This document shows, piece by piece, positions 1-7,430 of a DNA stretch of 64,000 nt. The notes below the pieces were generated by a model. It made no database searches and was not told the DNA's origin. It was given only the letters and a program-made list of their open reading frames with translations. Both the position numbers and the translations under genes were made by a program. Position 1 is the first letter of the stretch; each line of letters opens with the position of its first letter. Source of the DNA: Arthrobacter sp. SLBN-122 (GTDB lineage: Bacteria > Actinomycetota > Actinomycetes > Actinomycetales > Micrococcaceae); assembly GCF_006715165.1 (NCBI RefSeq), contig NZ_VFMS01000001.1, positions 1,054,001 to 1,118,000 of the forward strand, read 5' to 3'.

Positions 1-527
1 ACGGGCAGTCGCCGTATGGCCAGTACCCCTCGGAGCAGCCGCAACCCGCCGGCGCCAAGGGAATCCCGCAGCTGGTGAACATCTCCTTCTGGCTGCTCAT
101 TGCGTCAGCCGTCATTTTCGTCGTCGCAATGCTCACCGGCCTCAGCCAGCTGGACGACCCCGCCTACCGGCAGGCCTTTGAGCAGCAGATGGAGGCCGGC
201 GGCGCCACCGGAGTCACTTATGACGACATCCAGGGAGTCATTGCCGGAACCCTGGTGGTGTTCGCGATCATCGGCGTGGCCCTCTACCTGCTGGTGGCCT
301 TCTTTGTCCGGAAGGGCAAGAACTGGGCGCGCATCCTGGGCACGGTGTTCGCTGCGCTGTCAGTGCTGGGCCTCTTCGGTCCCCCCAGCCTGGGCACAAT
401 CGGAACGCTCCTGGGAATCGCGGCCATCGTGCTGCTCTACCTTCCCGGGGCCGCCCCGTACTTCCGGAAGCAGCAGCCGTTCGCCAACCCGTACCCGGGC
501 GGCTTCGGCAATCCGTACGGACGGTAG
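1..527 (+). CDS. Partial multi-pass membrane protein with Pro/Gln-rich N-terminus
   Basis: The reading frame is open from base 3, so the gene starts upstream of the window. The visible 174 residues begin with a Pro/Gln/Tyr-rich cytoplasmic stretch, then a hydrophobic helix (FWLLIASAVIFVVAMLTG), a soluble loop of about 30 residues, and two or three further helices. The tail is Pro/Gly/Tyr-rich and ends FGNPYGR. This Pro-rich tail plus small helical bundle is common among uncharacterised actinobacterial membrane proteins. No enzymatic motif is visible and I assign no function. An internal GTG at 75 could be mistaken for a start, but the upstream codons continue the same composition. The gene converges on rex and shares a hairpin terminator with it. 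Confidence 0.7.
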   Translation, partial: GQSPYGQYPSEQPQPAGAKGIPQLVNISFWLLIASAVIFVVAMLTGLSQLDDPAYRQAFEQQMEAGGATGVTYDDIQGVIAGTLVVFAIIGVALYLLVAFFVRKGKNWARILGTVFAALSVLGLFGPPSLGTIGTLLGIAAIVLLYLPGAAPYFRKQQPFANPYPGGFGNPYGR

Positions 528-541
528 CGGTACCAGCGCTG

Positions 542-586
542 AAATCAGGCGGCCCGGGATGCATCGCATCCCGGGCCGCCTGATTT
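542..586. terminator. Bidirectional terminator between membrane protein gene and rex
   Basis: A perfect 21-bp inverted repeat (arms 542-562 and 566-586) with a 3-nt loop lies between two convergent genes. Its ends are AAAT/ATTT, giving a short A/T-rich flank on both strands, so it can stop transcription from either side. Confidence 0.85.
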
Positions 587-592
587 AAATTC

Positions 593-1297
593 CTAGGCCG
601 TCTGCCCTGGCGTCTGGGCCCGTTGCGCGTGGTAGGCCAGGATCTGGAGTTCGGTGGCCATGTCCACCTTGCGGAGGTTCACGCCTTCGGGAACCTGCAG
701 CATCACTGGTGCGAAGCTCAGCACGCTGTGCACGCCTGCCGCCACCACGCGGTCGCACACCCCCTGGGCCACCGCGGCAGGAAGTGCCAGCACCACCATG
801 TTGGCCCCCGTACGGTGCAGGACGGTTTCAAGGTCTGCCACGTCGCTGACGCGCAGCCATCCCACCTCGTTGCCCACCACCATCTGGTCGGCGTCGAAGA
901 TGGCCACCACATCGAACCCCCGCGATTCAAAGCCGCCGTAGCGCGCCAGCGCCTTGCCCAGGTTGCCGGCGCCCACTATGGCCACTTTCCAGTCGTGGGT
1001 CAGTCCCAGGGCAGCGGCAATGTGGCGGCTGAGGTACTGCACCTCATAGCCAACACCCCTGGTCCCGTAGGACCCCACATGCGACAAGTCCTTGCGCAGT
1101 GTTGAGGAACTGACGCCTGAGGCTTCTGCCAGGGACTCGGAGGAAACGCGCTCCACGCCCTCGGACAGCAAGGTGTTCAGGGCGCGGAGGTAAATGGTCA
1201 GCCGGGCCACGGCGGCAGGAGGTATCTGCTTGGCGATTGGGCCCGTGGCATCCGGAAGGTCCGGGACAGGCTGGGGCGTTGAACCCAGGGATGTCAC
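593..1297 (-). CDS. rex: Redox-sensing transcriptional repressor Rex
   Basis: Rex senses the NADH/NAD+ ratio and represses respiratory and fermentative genes when NADH is low. The product has an N-terminal winged helix (PPAAVARLTIYLRAL, then SSSTLRKDLSHVGSYGTRG, the Rex DNA-recognition segment). A Rossmann domain follows with the NAD motif VGAGNLGKALARY, then FDAD and the C-terminal swapped helix (ATELQILAYHAQ). The start chosen is a GTG at 1297 preceded by AAGGGAGG at good spacing, giving 234 aa. An in-frame GTG at 1330 would add 11 residues. It lies downstream of a glutaredoxin-like gene on the same strand, and the pair probably shares a transcript. Length and motifs are normal for the family. 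Confidence 0.95.
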   Translation of the reverse strand: MTSLGSTPQPVPDLPDATGPIAKQIPPAAVARLTIYLRALNTLLSEGVERVSSESLAEASGVSSSTLRKDLSHVGSYGTRGVGYEVQYLSRHIAAALGLTHDWKVAIVGAGNLGKALARYGGFESRGFDVVAIFDADQMVVGNEVGWLRVSDVADLETVLHRTGANMVVLALPAAVAQGVCDRVVAAGVHSVLSFAPVMLQVPEGVNLRKVDMATELQILAYHAQRAQTPGQTA

Positions 1298-1414
1298 CCG
1301 CACCTCCCTTGCATCGCGTTGTGAGTCCACTCTAGGTCCCTGCCGCTCATGGCTTCAAAACCCGGGCCATCGAAAACCCGCGGCATCCGGGCATCTGATG
1401 TCACTGCCGCTCCC

Positions 1415-1669
1415 CTACTGGGCCATGGCGCGCTGCAGCACGCGTTCCAGGCGGGCCTCGTCGATCTTCCAGAAGTCGCGCTGCACGCCGTCCACCAGCA
1501 CTACGGGGATTTCCTCGGCATAACGCTCACGCAGGTCGGGCTGGTTGTCCACTTGCTCTTCGCTCCACGTCAGGCCCAATGTGGCAGTGACCCGGGCGAC
1601 GGCGTCGCGCGCCTCCTCGCAAAGGTGGCAGTCAGCTTTGGTGACCAGGACGACGCGAGGTGTAGCCAT
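1415..1669 (-). CDS. Glutaredoxin-like small thiol protein
   Basis: An 84-aa protein with a thioredoxin-fold start (VVLVTKADCHLCEEA) containing a CxxC motif, CHLC, followed by a cis-Pro strand (EEIPVVLVDG). This matches the DUF836/glutaredoxin-like group found beside rex in many Actinobacteria. A thiol-disulfide role near a redox regulator is plausible but the substrate is unknown. It is transcribed toward rex with a gap of about 115 bp and is divergent from the HAD phosphatase gene. Confidence 0.85.
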   Translation of the reverse strand: MATPRVVLVTKADCHLCEEARDAVARVTATLGLTWSEEQVDNQPDLRERYAEEIPVVLVDGVQRDFWKIDEARLERVLQRAMAQ

Positions 1670-1747
1670 GGCTTAACGGTATCGCCGTTCGTGGCGTGCC
1701 GGTGACGCCGACGGCGGCCGGCCAGTGGATTGACTAGACTCGAGTCC

Positions 1748-2566
1748 ATGCCCGAGGAGAAATACGTCGCCGTAGTCACGCGGCCGGTTGCTGCGCCGCA
1801 GCCGGGCGAGGCGGCGTTTTTCGATGTGGACAATACCTTGATGCGTGGCGCCAGCCTCTTCCATGTGGCGCGGAAGATGCACCAGCGCGGAGCCTTCACC
1901 CTGAGGCAGGCGGCTGGTATGGCCTGGCAACAGTTCAAGTTTGTGGCCCGCGGCGAAAACATGGATGACGTCCACGCCGTCCGCGACTCCGCCCTGAACC
2001 TGGCAGTGGGCATCAGCGTGGACGACATCAAGGCGCTGGGTGAAGAAGTTTACGACGAAATGATTGCGTCGCGGATCTGGCCGGGCGCCAAGGCCCTGGC
2101 CGAGCAGCACCTGAGGGTAGGCCGCCGCGTCTGGCTGGTGACGGCCACCCCCATCGAAGTGGCCACTGTGATCTCCACCCGGCTGGGACTGACCGGAGCC
2201 CTGGGAACCGTGGGCGAGGTATCGGACGGCATGTACACGGGCAGGCTGGTGGGAGACATCCTGCACGGCTCGGCCAAGGCCGTGGCCGTCCAGGCCATCG
2301 CGGACGCGGAAGGCCTGGACCTGAAGCGCTGCTGGGCCTACAGCGATTCCTACAACGACGTTCCGCTGCTTTCGCTGGTGGGCCACCCGGTGGCCATCAA
2401 CCCGGACGCCAAGCTGCGCCGCCACGCGCGCGACCACAACTGGCCGGTTTACGATTTCCGGGCCGGCAGGCGCGCCGCCACCTTTGGGCTCAAGGCGGCC
2501 ACCTTCGGCGGAGCCGTTTACGGCCTTTGGAAGGGCTTCGCCCGCATCCGCGGCCCCCGCATCTAG
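1748..2566 (+). CDS. HAD-IB family hydrolase (SerB-like phosphatase)
   Basis: A haloacid dehalogenase phosphatase of subclass IB. Motif I is FFDVDNTLM, with the nucleophilic Asp near residue 27. Motif II is VTAT, motif III lies in HGSAKA, and motif IV is YSDSYNDVPLL, so all catalytic elements are present. A C-terminal segment rich in Ala, Gly and Phe could sit at the membrane. The substrate is unknown; relatives include phosphoserine phosphatase-like and lipid phosphate phosphatases. The start used is ATG 1748. An in-frame TTG at 1730 is possible but has no clear ribosome binding site. An IS110 element sits immediately downstream, so any native terminator has been displaced. Confidence 0.85.
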   Translation: MPEEKYVAVVTRPVAAPQPGEAAFFDVDNTLMRGASLFHVARKMHQRGAFTLRQAAGMAWQQFKFVARGENMDDVHAVRDSALNLAVGISVDDIKALGEEVYDEMIASRIWPGAKALAEQHLRVGRRVWLVTATPIEVATVISTRLGLTGALGTVGEVSDGMYTGRLVGDILHGSAKAVAVQAIADAEGLDLKRCWAYSDSYNDVPLLSLVGHPVAINPDAKLRRHARDHNWPVYDFRAGRRAATFGLKAATFGGAVYGLWKGFARIRGPRI

Positions 2567-2569
2567 GTA

Positions 2570-4020
2570 GCCCTAAGTGACCCTTCTATGGTTCGTCAAG
2601 CCTGGGAGGCGCTGGGTGTGGCGGCGTTGAGGGTGCGGTAGATACGTCGGGCGAGGTAGCGTTTCACGCAGCGGCGGATTTCCCTTTTGGTGCGTCCTTC
2701 GGTTTGTCGTTTGGTGACGTAGTTGCTGGTCTCGGTGTCGAACGTCATTCTGCTGAGGGCGACCATGTGCAGTGCCCTGTTCAGGGTTCGGTCACCGCCG
2801 CGGTTGAGTCTGTGCCGGACGGTGTTCCCGGAGGAGGCTGGGATCGGGCTGGCCCCGGCTAGCGAGGCGAAGGCGGCTTCGGACCGGACCCGGCCGTGGT
2901 GTGACCAGGCGGTGAGGCAGATGGCGGCGGTGACGGGGCCGAAGCCGGTTTCCTGGAGCAAAGGTGCGGCTTCGCTCACTTCCACCAGTTCGGTGATCCG
3001 GTCGTTGTTGGTTTTGATCTCCGCGTCGAGCTCGCCGATCCGCTTGGCGAGCCGGACTGCTTCTGAGCGGGCGATCGACAGTGCCAGTGGTTCTTCACGG
3101 GCGCGCCAGCGGCAGACTTCACGGATCTGGGTTCCCGTGAGGGGTTTGCGGGCGTCAAGGCCAAGGTCGTTGACCCGGGCCAGCGCTGTTAGGGCGTTCA
3201 CGGCCCGGGTGCGCTCGGTCGTCATCGACTCCCGCGCGGTGACCAGGACCCGCAAGGCGGCCCGGATACCTTCGTTCAGTCGTGGCCTGCGCAACTGATC
3301 CGTTTCCAACGGCAGGACGGCCGCGGCGATCCGGTGGGCATCCAACAGGTCGGATTTGCCAACCCCGTGATGGGACCGGGCATCCATCCTCGGTGCTTCG
3401 GCGACGTCGTAGCCGGCGGCGCCTACAGCTCCGGCGAGGAGGGCACCATAGGACGCGGCTCCCTCGATCACCCACAAGGTGGCCAGGTCAGCTCCGATGT
3501 GACGTGCCACCCAGGCCAGGGCGCGGTTGATCCCGGCGCTGGTGGTCGGGAAGTCCCGGGTTTGAAGCAGTTCCCCGGTTGTGGTGGTGATGATCGCGTA
3601 GACATGGTTTTTGGCGTGGGTATCGACGCCGACGACAAACGGGTGCGAATGCGTAACGATAGACATAGCGGTTCTGGCATCTTCCTCTAGACCGGATAGG
3701 GTCAGGCCGCGTTCGGCCGGTACCAGTCCGGGTAGAGGTCACTTCGGAACAGCACTGTGACGAGCCACGCCCCCTTAGAGGGGCCGGGCAACCTTCTGAT
3801 CAAGTCACCGAGGTGGGCCGGGCAGGTGCCGGCCGTCCACCCCAGCGGACGGACAAGTCATTGAAAGGCACCCACAAGGGGGCCAATCGTTTTGTGAGTC
3901 ACGACCACAGGGCGGAACGGCCAACACCTACTCTGCCAGCCAGTCCCGGACCAGCCACCCCAATCCTCACAGTCGTTTTGGGCCCTCAGAACGACACTTA
4001 CTGCTACCTGGTTGGGCGGG
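2570..4020 (-). mobile_element. IS110-family insertion sequence (boundaries approximate)
   Basis: The element consists of one DEDD transposase gene plus a long non-coding segment upstream of it. The right end must lie between the HAD stop (2566) and the transposase stop (2596). The left end lies somewhere before the bS22 terminator at 4029. IS110 elements lack clear terminal inverted repeats and make no target duplication, so I cannot fix the ends from this sequence. The limits given are the widest reasonable ones. Confidence 0.7.
2596..3666 (-). CDS. IS110-family DEDD transposase (recombinase)
   Basis: A 356-aa transposase. The N-terminal RuvC-like DEDD domain shows D15 (GVDTHAKNH), E68 (WVIEG), and D106 and D109 (KSDLLDAHR). 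A coiled middle segment follows, then the C-terminal Transposase_20 domain (ETGFGPVTAA, FASLAGASPIPASSG, RLNRGGDRTLNRALH) that carries the catalytic Ser. All key residues are intact and the length is full, so the element may be active. In this family the recombinase is guided by a bridge RNA made from the non-coding end of the element. Confidence 0.95.
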   Translation of the reverse strand: MSIVTHSHPFVVGVDTHAKNHVYAIITTTTGELLQTRDFPTTSAGINRALAWVARHIGADLATLWVIEGAASYGALLAGAVGAAGYDVAEAPRMDARSHHGVGKSDLLDAHRIAAAVLPLETDQLRRPRLNEGIRAALRVLVTARESMTTERTRAVNALTALARVNDLGLDARKPLTGTQIREVCRWRAREEPLALSIARSEAVRLAKRIGELDAEIKTNNDRITELVEVSEAAPLLQETGFGPVTAAICLTAWSHHGRVRSEAAFASLAGASPIPASSGNTVRHRLNRGGDRTLNRALHMVALSRMTFDTETSNYVTKRQTEGRTKREIRRCVKRYLARRIYRTLNAATPSASQA

Positions 4021-4028
4021 GGACACAG
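3667..4028 (-). other. Non-coding region upstream of IS110 transposase; candidate bridge RNA locus
   Basis: About 360 bp without a convincing ORF. It contains several possible stems: GGCCG...CGGCC around 3705-3718, GTCAC...GTGAC at 3738-3761, CCCCttagaGGGG around 3771-3783, GGTGG...CCACC around 3813-3841, and GTCGTT...AACGAC around 3973-3995. In characterised IS110-group elements the guide (bridge or seek) RNA is encoded upstream of the transposase. The position and fold potential fit that, but I cannot define the RNA or its target and donor loops by eye. Confidence 0.4.
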
Positions 4029-4062
4029 AAATGCCCGCCGCCTTGGAAGGCGACGGGCATTT
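4029..4062 (-). terminator. Terminator of the bS22 gene
   Basis: AAATGCCCG (4029-4037) pairs with CGGGCATTT (4054-4062), and an inner CGCCTT/AAGGCG stem closes a GG loop with one mismatch between the stems. It lies 20 bp past the bS22 stop on the minus strand. Confidence 0.75.
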
Positions 4063-4082
4063 CCACGCTGTTCGAAGTATGT

Positions 4083-4181
4083 CTACTTCTTGTTACGGCG
4101 CTGGTGACGGGTCTTGCGAAGCAGCTTGCGGTGCTTCTTCTTGGCCATACGCTTGCGACGCTTCTTAATAACTGAACCCAC
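4083..4181 (-). CDS. 30S ribosomal protein bS22 (AURKAIP1/COX24 domain)
   Basis: A 32-aa, extremely basic protein beginning MGSVIKKRRKRMAKKKHR and ending HQRRNKK, read from a GTG start with AAGGAA six bases upstream. This matches the tiny actinobacterial ribosomal protein bS22, which contacts the small subunit. Its upstream neighbour on the same strand encodes a small excisionase-type HTH protein. The same pair is adjacent in mycobacteria (Rv0500A/Rv0500B region), which supports the identity. A hairpin terminator follows the stop. Confidence 0.9.
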   Translation of the reverse strand: MGSVIKKRRKRMAKKKHRKLLRKTRHQRRNKK

Positions 4182-4332
4182 GAAAGTTCCTTACAAACTA
4201 GATGCAGTACCTGTCTGATGGAGAATGTCCGTGGACAGAGCTACGAACTGAACAACTGACAGATTCTTACAATGACGTAAAACGTTCCTTAACAGGGTAC
4301 CGCCTATCGGGAGCGGCTCAGGACAGGCCGCC

Positions 4333-4545
4333 TCAGGCGGTCTCGGTGTGGCCGTCCACCACAGCACCCTTGAGGTACTGTTCGACGGCGTTTTCGGGGA
4401 CCCGGTAGGAGCGGCCGAAGCGCACTGCCGGCATTTCGCCGGAGTGGACCAGGCGGTAAACAGTCATTTTGGAGACTCGCATGACCTCGGCTACTTCAGC
4501 CACGGTCAGGAACTTCGCGTTGGAGAAGTTCTGTTCTGCCGACAT
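4333..4545 (-). CDS. Excisionase-type helix-turn-helix DNA-binding protein
   Basis: A 70-aa protein consisting almost entirely of a MerR/excisionase-type HTH: FLTVAEVAEVMRVSKMTVYRL, then VHSGEMPAVRFGRSYRVPE as the wing. The ATG at 4545 is preferred because AAAGGAAA lies upstream; the open frame extends about 30 codons further but that stretch is not protein-like. Proteins of this kind next to bS22 are conserved in Actinobacteria and resemble Rv0500A. The role is presumably transcriptional control, with target unknown. It lies upstream of bS22 with a gap of about 150 bp and may be cotranscribed with it. Confidence 0.85.
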   Translation of the reverse strand: MSAEQNFSNAKFLTVAEVAEVMRVSKMTVYRLVHSGEMPAVRFGRSYRVPENAVEQYLKGAVVDGHTETA

Positions 4546-4699
4546 TTCCCTATTTTCCTTTGCTGACGGATGGACAACAGTGACCCCAGGTACGTGCCAA
4601 TGCGGTGTTCCGATGCTGAGCCATCCACCAACCACCTAAAAAGATACTCTAGATGTTCCTGTGGCAGATGTGAAAGTAGTGCTTCCCCTATTTCACCCC

Positions 4700-5821
4700 C
4701 TAATTTGACTGCCTCCGCTTCCGTGCCGATGCCGCCAGCTGTTCAAGAACGGACGCGGAAACCTCCCAGTCCATGCAGGCATCCGTGACGCTTTGCCCGT
4801 AGACCAGCTCCAACCGCCCGGCTGCATGATCCGCAACATCCAGGTTCTGCGCGCCGCCCACCAGGAAGCTTTCCAGCATCACCCCGGCCACGGCCCGCGC
4901 CGCGGCACCGCCTTCCTCCAGCTGGGCTCCGATTTCCAAGGCAACCTCGGCCTGCCGGTGGTGGCTCTTGCCGCTGTTGGCATGGCTTGCATCAACGATC
5001 AGGCGGGGATTCAGTCCCTTGCCTGCCAGTTCAGTAGAGGCGCGTTCGACGTCGGCCGCTGAGTAGTTGGGCCCCTTGCGGCCGCCGCGCAGGATCACGT
5101 GGGCGTCCGGGTTGCCGGCCGTTGCCACCAGCGCCGCCCGGCCGTCGCCGTCGATCCCCAGGAAGGCCTGGGCAGCCGCCGCGGCACCGCAGGCGTCGAT
5201 GGCCACCTGAAGGCCGCCGTCGGTCCCGTTCTTGAAGCCGATGGGCATGGAGAGCCCGGACGCGAGCTGGCGATGGATCTGGCTTTCCGTGGTGCGGGCG
5301 CCGATGGCACCCCAGGAGATCAGGTCCGCCATGTACTGCGGGCTGATGGGTTCCAGGAATTCGGTGGCGGTGGGCAGGCCCAGCGCGGTGACCTGCTGCA
5401 GGAACTGCCGGGCGGTCCGGAGGCCCGTGACCATGTCGTGGCTGCCGTCAAGCCGCGGATCGTTGATCAGGCCCTTCCAGCCTACGGTGGTGCGCGGTTT
5501 TTCGAAGTAGGTCCGCATCACGATCAGCAGGTCTTCCCGGTGCTTCTCCGCCTGGCTGACCAGCCGCCGGGCGTATTCCAGGCCGGCTTTGGGGTCGTGG
5601 ATGGAGCAAGGGCCAACGATGACCAGCAGGCGGTCATCCACGCCGTCCATGATGGCGCGCACTTCGTCGCGTCCGCGTTCGACGACGGCGGCCGCCCGGG
5701 CGTCCAGGGGCAGTTCCGCGAGGAGGTCGGACGGAGCGGGCAGCGGAGTGAATTCGCTGACGCGCAGGTTGGAGGTGGACGTGGTGTCGCTGGCGGTTGC
5801 TGCGGCTGTTGCGGTGCTCAT
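4700..5821 (-). CDS. aroG: 3-deoxy-7-phosphoheptulonate (DAHP) synthase, type I
   Basis: Catalyses the first step of the shikimate pathway, condensing PEP and erythrose-4-phosphate. The 373-aa product has the class I AroG/F/H signatures: LLVIVGPCSIHDPKAGLEYA, MRTYFEKPRTTVGWKGLINDP, GARTTESQIHRQLASGLSMPIGFKNGTDG, and IVDASHANSGK with the metal-binding His. The Ala/Thr/Ser-rich N-terminal extension of about 20 residues is probably disordered. ATG 5821 has an AGGA upstream. About 120 bp upstream, on the same strand, a short ORF encodes a peptide with Trp-Tyr-Ala-Tyr-Phe and is followed by two perfect hairpins. This suggests attenuation by the aromatic amino acids. Confidence 0.95.
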   Translation of the reverse strand: MSTATAAATASDTTSTSNLRVSEFTPLPAPSDLLAELPLDARAAAVVERGRDEVRAIMDGVDDRLLVIVGPCSIHDPKAGLEYARRLVSQAEKHREDLLIVMRTYFEKPRTTVGWKGLINDPRLDGSHDMVTGLRTARQFLQQVTALGLPTATEFLEPISPQYMADLISWGAIGARTTESQIHRQLASGLSMPIGFKNGTDGGLQVAIDACGAAAAAQAFLGIDGDGRAALVATAGNPDAHVILRGGRKGPNYSAADVERASTELAGKGLNPRLIVDASHANSGKSHHRQAEVALEIGAQLEEGGAAARAVAGVMLESFLVGGAQNLDVADHAAGRLELVYGQSVTDACMDWEVSASVLEQLAASARKRRQSN

Positions 5822-5886
5822 GTTCGGGGTCCTGTTCCAGATGGGAAGCGGGCCCGGATTTCAGAACCCGCCGGAGAAACGGCGAA

Positions 5887-5969
5887 GGGCAGAGAATGAT
5901 CTCTGCCCTGTTGGCTCTGAAGGAATGCTGGATGCGTGTCAGTTAGACGCGGGCCCCTCCAGAGCCAAC
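5887..5969 (-). promoter_or_regulatory. Candidate attenuator hairpins in the aroG leader
   Basis: Two perfect stems lie between the leader ORF and aroG. The first pairs GTTGGCTCTG with CAGAGCCAAC (5960-5969 with 5910-5919 on the + strand); its first arm lies inside the leader ORF directly after the aromatic codons. The second is a 9-bp stem, GGGCAGAGA/TCTCTGCCC (5887-5908), with a 4-nt loop. A ribosome stalled on the aromatic codons would cover the first arm. No U-tract follows the second hairpin, so the switch could act on Rho-dependent termination or translation rather than classic termination. Confidence 0.55.
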
Positions 5970-5998
5970 GAAAAATACGCATACCAACGGTTAGTCAT
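5939..5998 (-). CDS. Leader peptide of aroG (aromatic-residue-rich uORF)
   Basis: A 19-codon ORF reading MTNRWYAYFSLALEGPASN followed by TGA. Codons 5 to 9 are Trp-Tyr-Ala-Tyr-Phe, so all three aromatic end products of the pathway are sampled in one short run directly upstream of DAHP synthase. An in-frame ATG four codons earlier (6010) is an alternative start. No good Shine-Dalgarno site is visible. A -10 like TATGGT seven bases upstream would place the transcription start at the ATG itself, which fits a leaderless mRNA, common in Actinobacteria. The peptide itself is probably not functional. Confidence 0.65.
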   Translation of the reverse strand: MTNRWYAYFSLALEGPASN

Positions 5999-6005
5999 GG
6001 AAAAG

Positions 6006-6034
6006 ACCATAAGCCCAGGCCGCCGCGGGCGCAA
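6006..6034 (-). promoter_or_regulatory. Putative promoter of the aroG leader
   Basis: On the minus strand, TTGCGC (6034-6029), a 17-bp spacer and TATGGT (6011-6006) are followed by 7 bp and then the leader ATG. The -35 match is weak (3 of 6), so this is a suggestion supported mainly by spacing. Confidence 0.4.
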
Positions 6035-6056
6035 AATCAGTGTCCGTCACATTCCG

Positions 6057-7382
6057 TTACCGCCGGCTTTGGAGTCCGGCCACCAGTTCTGCGTGCTTCC
6101 GGTCAGTCAGGCGGTACCAGTACATGATGCCGACCGCTGCCAGCACCAGGACGGCGGGCAGCAGTCCGGCGGCGGCCCGGATGGCCATGACCGCCGGGGC
6201 GGCCTGCTCCGCCAGGGACGAGGAATACCCGCCCCACGCCAACGCGAAGGCCACCAGCCCGCCGCCGAAGCCCATGCCCAGTTTCCGGGTTGCCGCCAGG
6301 AGCGCATAGTTGATGCCCTGGACCCTGACACCCGTCTTCCATTCGCCGTATTCCACCGTGTCCGCGATCAGGGCCCAGGTGAGGATGCTGACCGTTGCGG
6401 CGGACAACTGCGCCACGACCATTCCGGCCACTGCCGGCCAGGGCACTCCCGCGGGCGCCAGGAAAACCACCATCCCGCCTGCGGTGCCCAGCAGGCAGCC
6501 CACGGTGAAGACAGCCTTCTTGCCCCACCGGGCCACCGGGCGCGGCATCACGACGGCCAGGGCCAGGGTGATTACCACCTGCGTTGCCGCCAGTAACGGA
6601 AAGAGATCCACCCGGCCAAGGACGTCACGCAGGTAGTAGAACTGGGCGGCCACGGTGGCGGAGTTGCCCGTCACCAACAGCACGGAGCTGAGGCACAGGA
6701 CCACCAGGGGCGAGTTGACCTTGAGCGCCTCCACGGTCTGGCGCCAACTGATCCTCGGGACGCTGCCGGCCACCTGTTCCCGGCATGCGATCCCCGTGAA
6801 TACGTAGAGCGCGGAACCAATCACCGCGAAGGCCAGCGTCAGCACGGTGAAGATCTGCTGGATGTCCCCGCCCCTGCCCAGGAGCGGGGCCACGAAGAAC
6901 CCGAGCGCAGCCCCCGTGGACAACCCGCCGATGGTCCGGGCGCCGGCCAGCCTGGCCCGTTCCCGGGGGTCCTGGGTCATGGCCCCCACCAGGCAGCCGT
7001 AGGGAACGTTCACCAGGCTGTAGGCAAGGCAGACCAGACCGTACGTGCAGTAGGCATACAGGAGTTTCAGCGCTGGTTCGACGTCCGGCACATGGAACAC
7101 GGCAATCCCGAGCACCAGTGGAACAAAGCCGAAGACCAGGAAGGGCCGGAACTTTCCCCAGCGGGGGCTGTGGAAACGGTCCACGATCCGGCCTGCGGCA
7201 ATGTCCGTGAAGGCGTTGAACACCCGCGCCACCACCAGGAGCGTGCCGGCAGCGGCGGCGCCAATGCCGGCAACATCGGTGTAGTAAACCAGCAGGAACA
7301 TGTTGGCGGTACTGATGATCATGCTGTTCGCCGCGTCGCCCGCGCCATAGCCCCAAATGGCGGCCCTGTTCAGTCGCTTCAT
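6057..7382 (-). CDS. MFS sugar:cation symporter, GPH (MelB-like) family
   Basis: A 441-aa protein with about 12 hydrophobic helices. The N-terminus (AAIWGYGAGDAANSMIISTANMFLLVYYTD) and the loop DIAAGRIVDRFHSPRWGKFRPFL are characteristic of the glycoside-pentoside-hexuronide symporters. It is the last gene of the rhamnose operon and would import the free sugar or a glycoside; the exact substrate is inferred from context only. AGGAGAA precedes the ATG. A perfect GAGAAAACGTTTTCTC palindrome sits about 20 bp upstream, so it may also have its own LacI-controlled promoter. The C-terminus ends in a short basic tail. Confidence 0.85.
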   Translation of the reverse strand: MKRLNRAAIWGYGAGDAANSMIISTANMFLLVYYTDVAGIGAAAAGTLLVVARVFNAFTDIAAGRIVDRFHSPRWGKFRPFLVFGFVPLVLGIAVFHVPDVEPALKLLYAYCTYGLVCLAYSLVNVPYGCLVGAMTQDPRERARLAGARTIGGLSTGAALGFFVAPLLGRGGDIQQIFTVLTLAFAVIGSALYVFTGIACREQVAGSVPRISWRQTVEALKVNSPLVVLCLSSVLLVTGNSATVAAQFYYLRDVLGRVDLFPLLAATQVVITLALAVVMPRPVARWGKKAVFTVGCLLGTAGGMVVFLAPAGVPWPAVAGMVVAQLSAATVSILTWALIADTVEYGEWKTGVRVQGINYALLAATRKLGMGFGGGLVAFALAWGGYSSSLAEQAAPAVMAIRAAAGLLPAVLVLAAVGIMYWYRLTDRKHAELVAGLQSRR

Positions 7383-7400
7383 TTCTCCTCGTCACGGAAC

Positions 7401-7416
7401 GAGAAAACGTTTTCTC
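7401..7416. promoter_or_regulatory. LacI-type operator upstream of the symporter gene
   Basis: GAGAAAACGTTTTCTC is a perfect 16-bp palindrome with the central CG typical of LacI-family sites. It lies in the 48-bp gap between the esterase stop and the symporter start. The same core occurs at 38786 and, with one change, at 50613. Confidence 0.7.
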
Positions 7417-7430
7417 ATCCCGTAGGGAAT

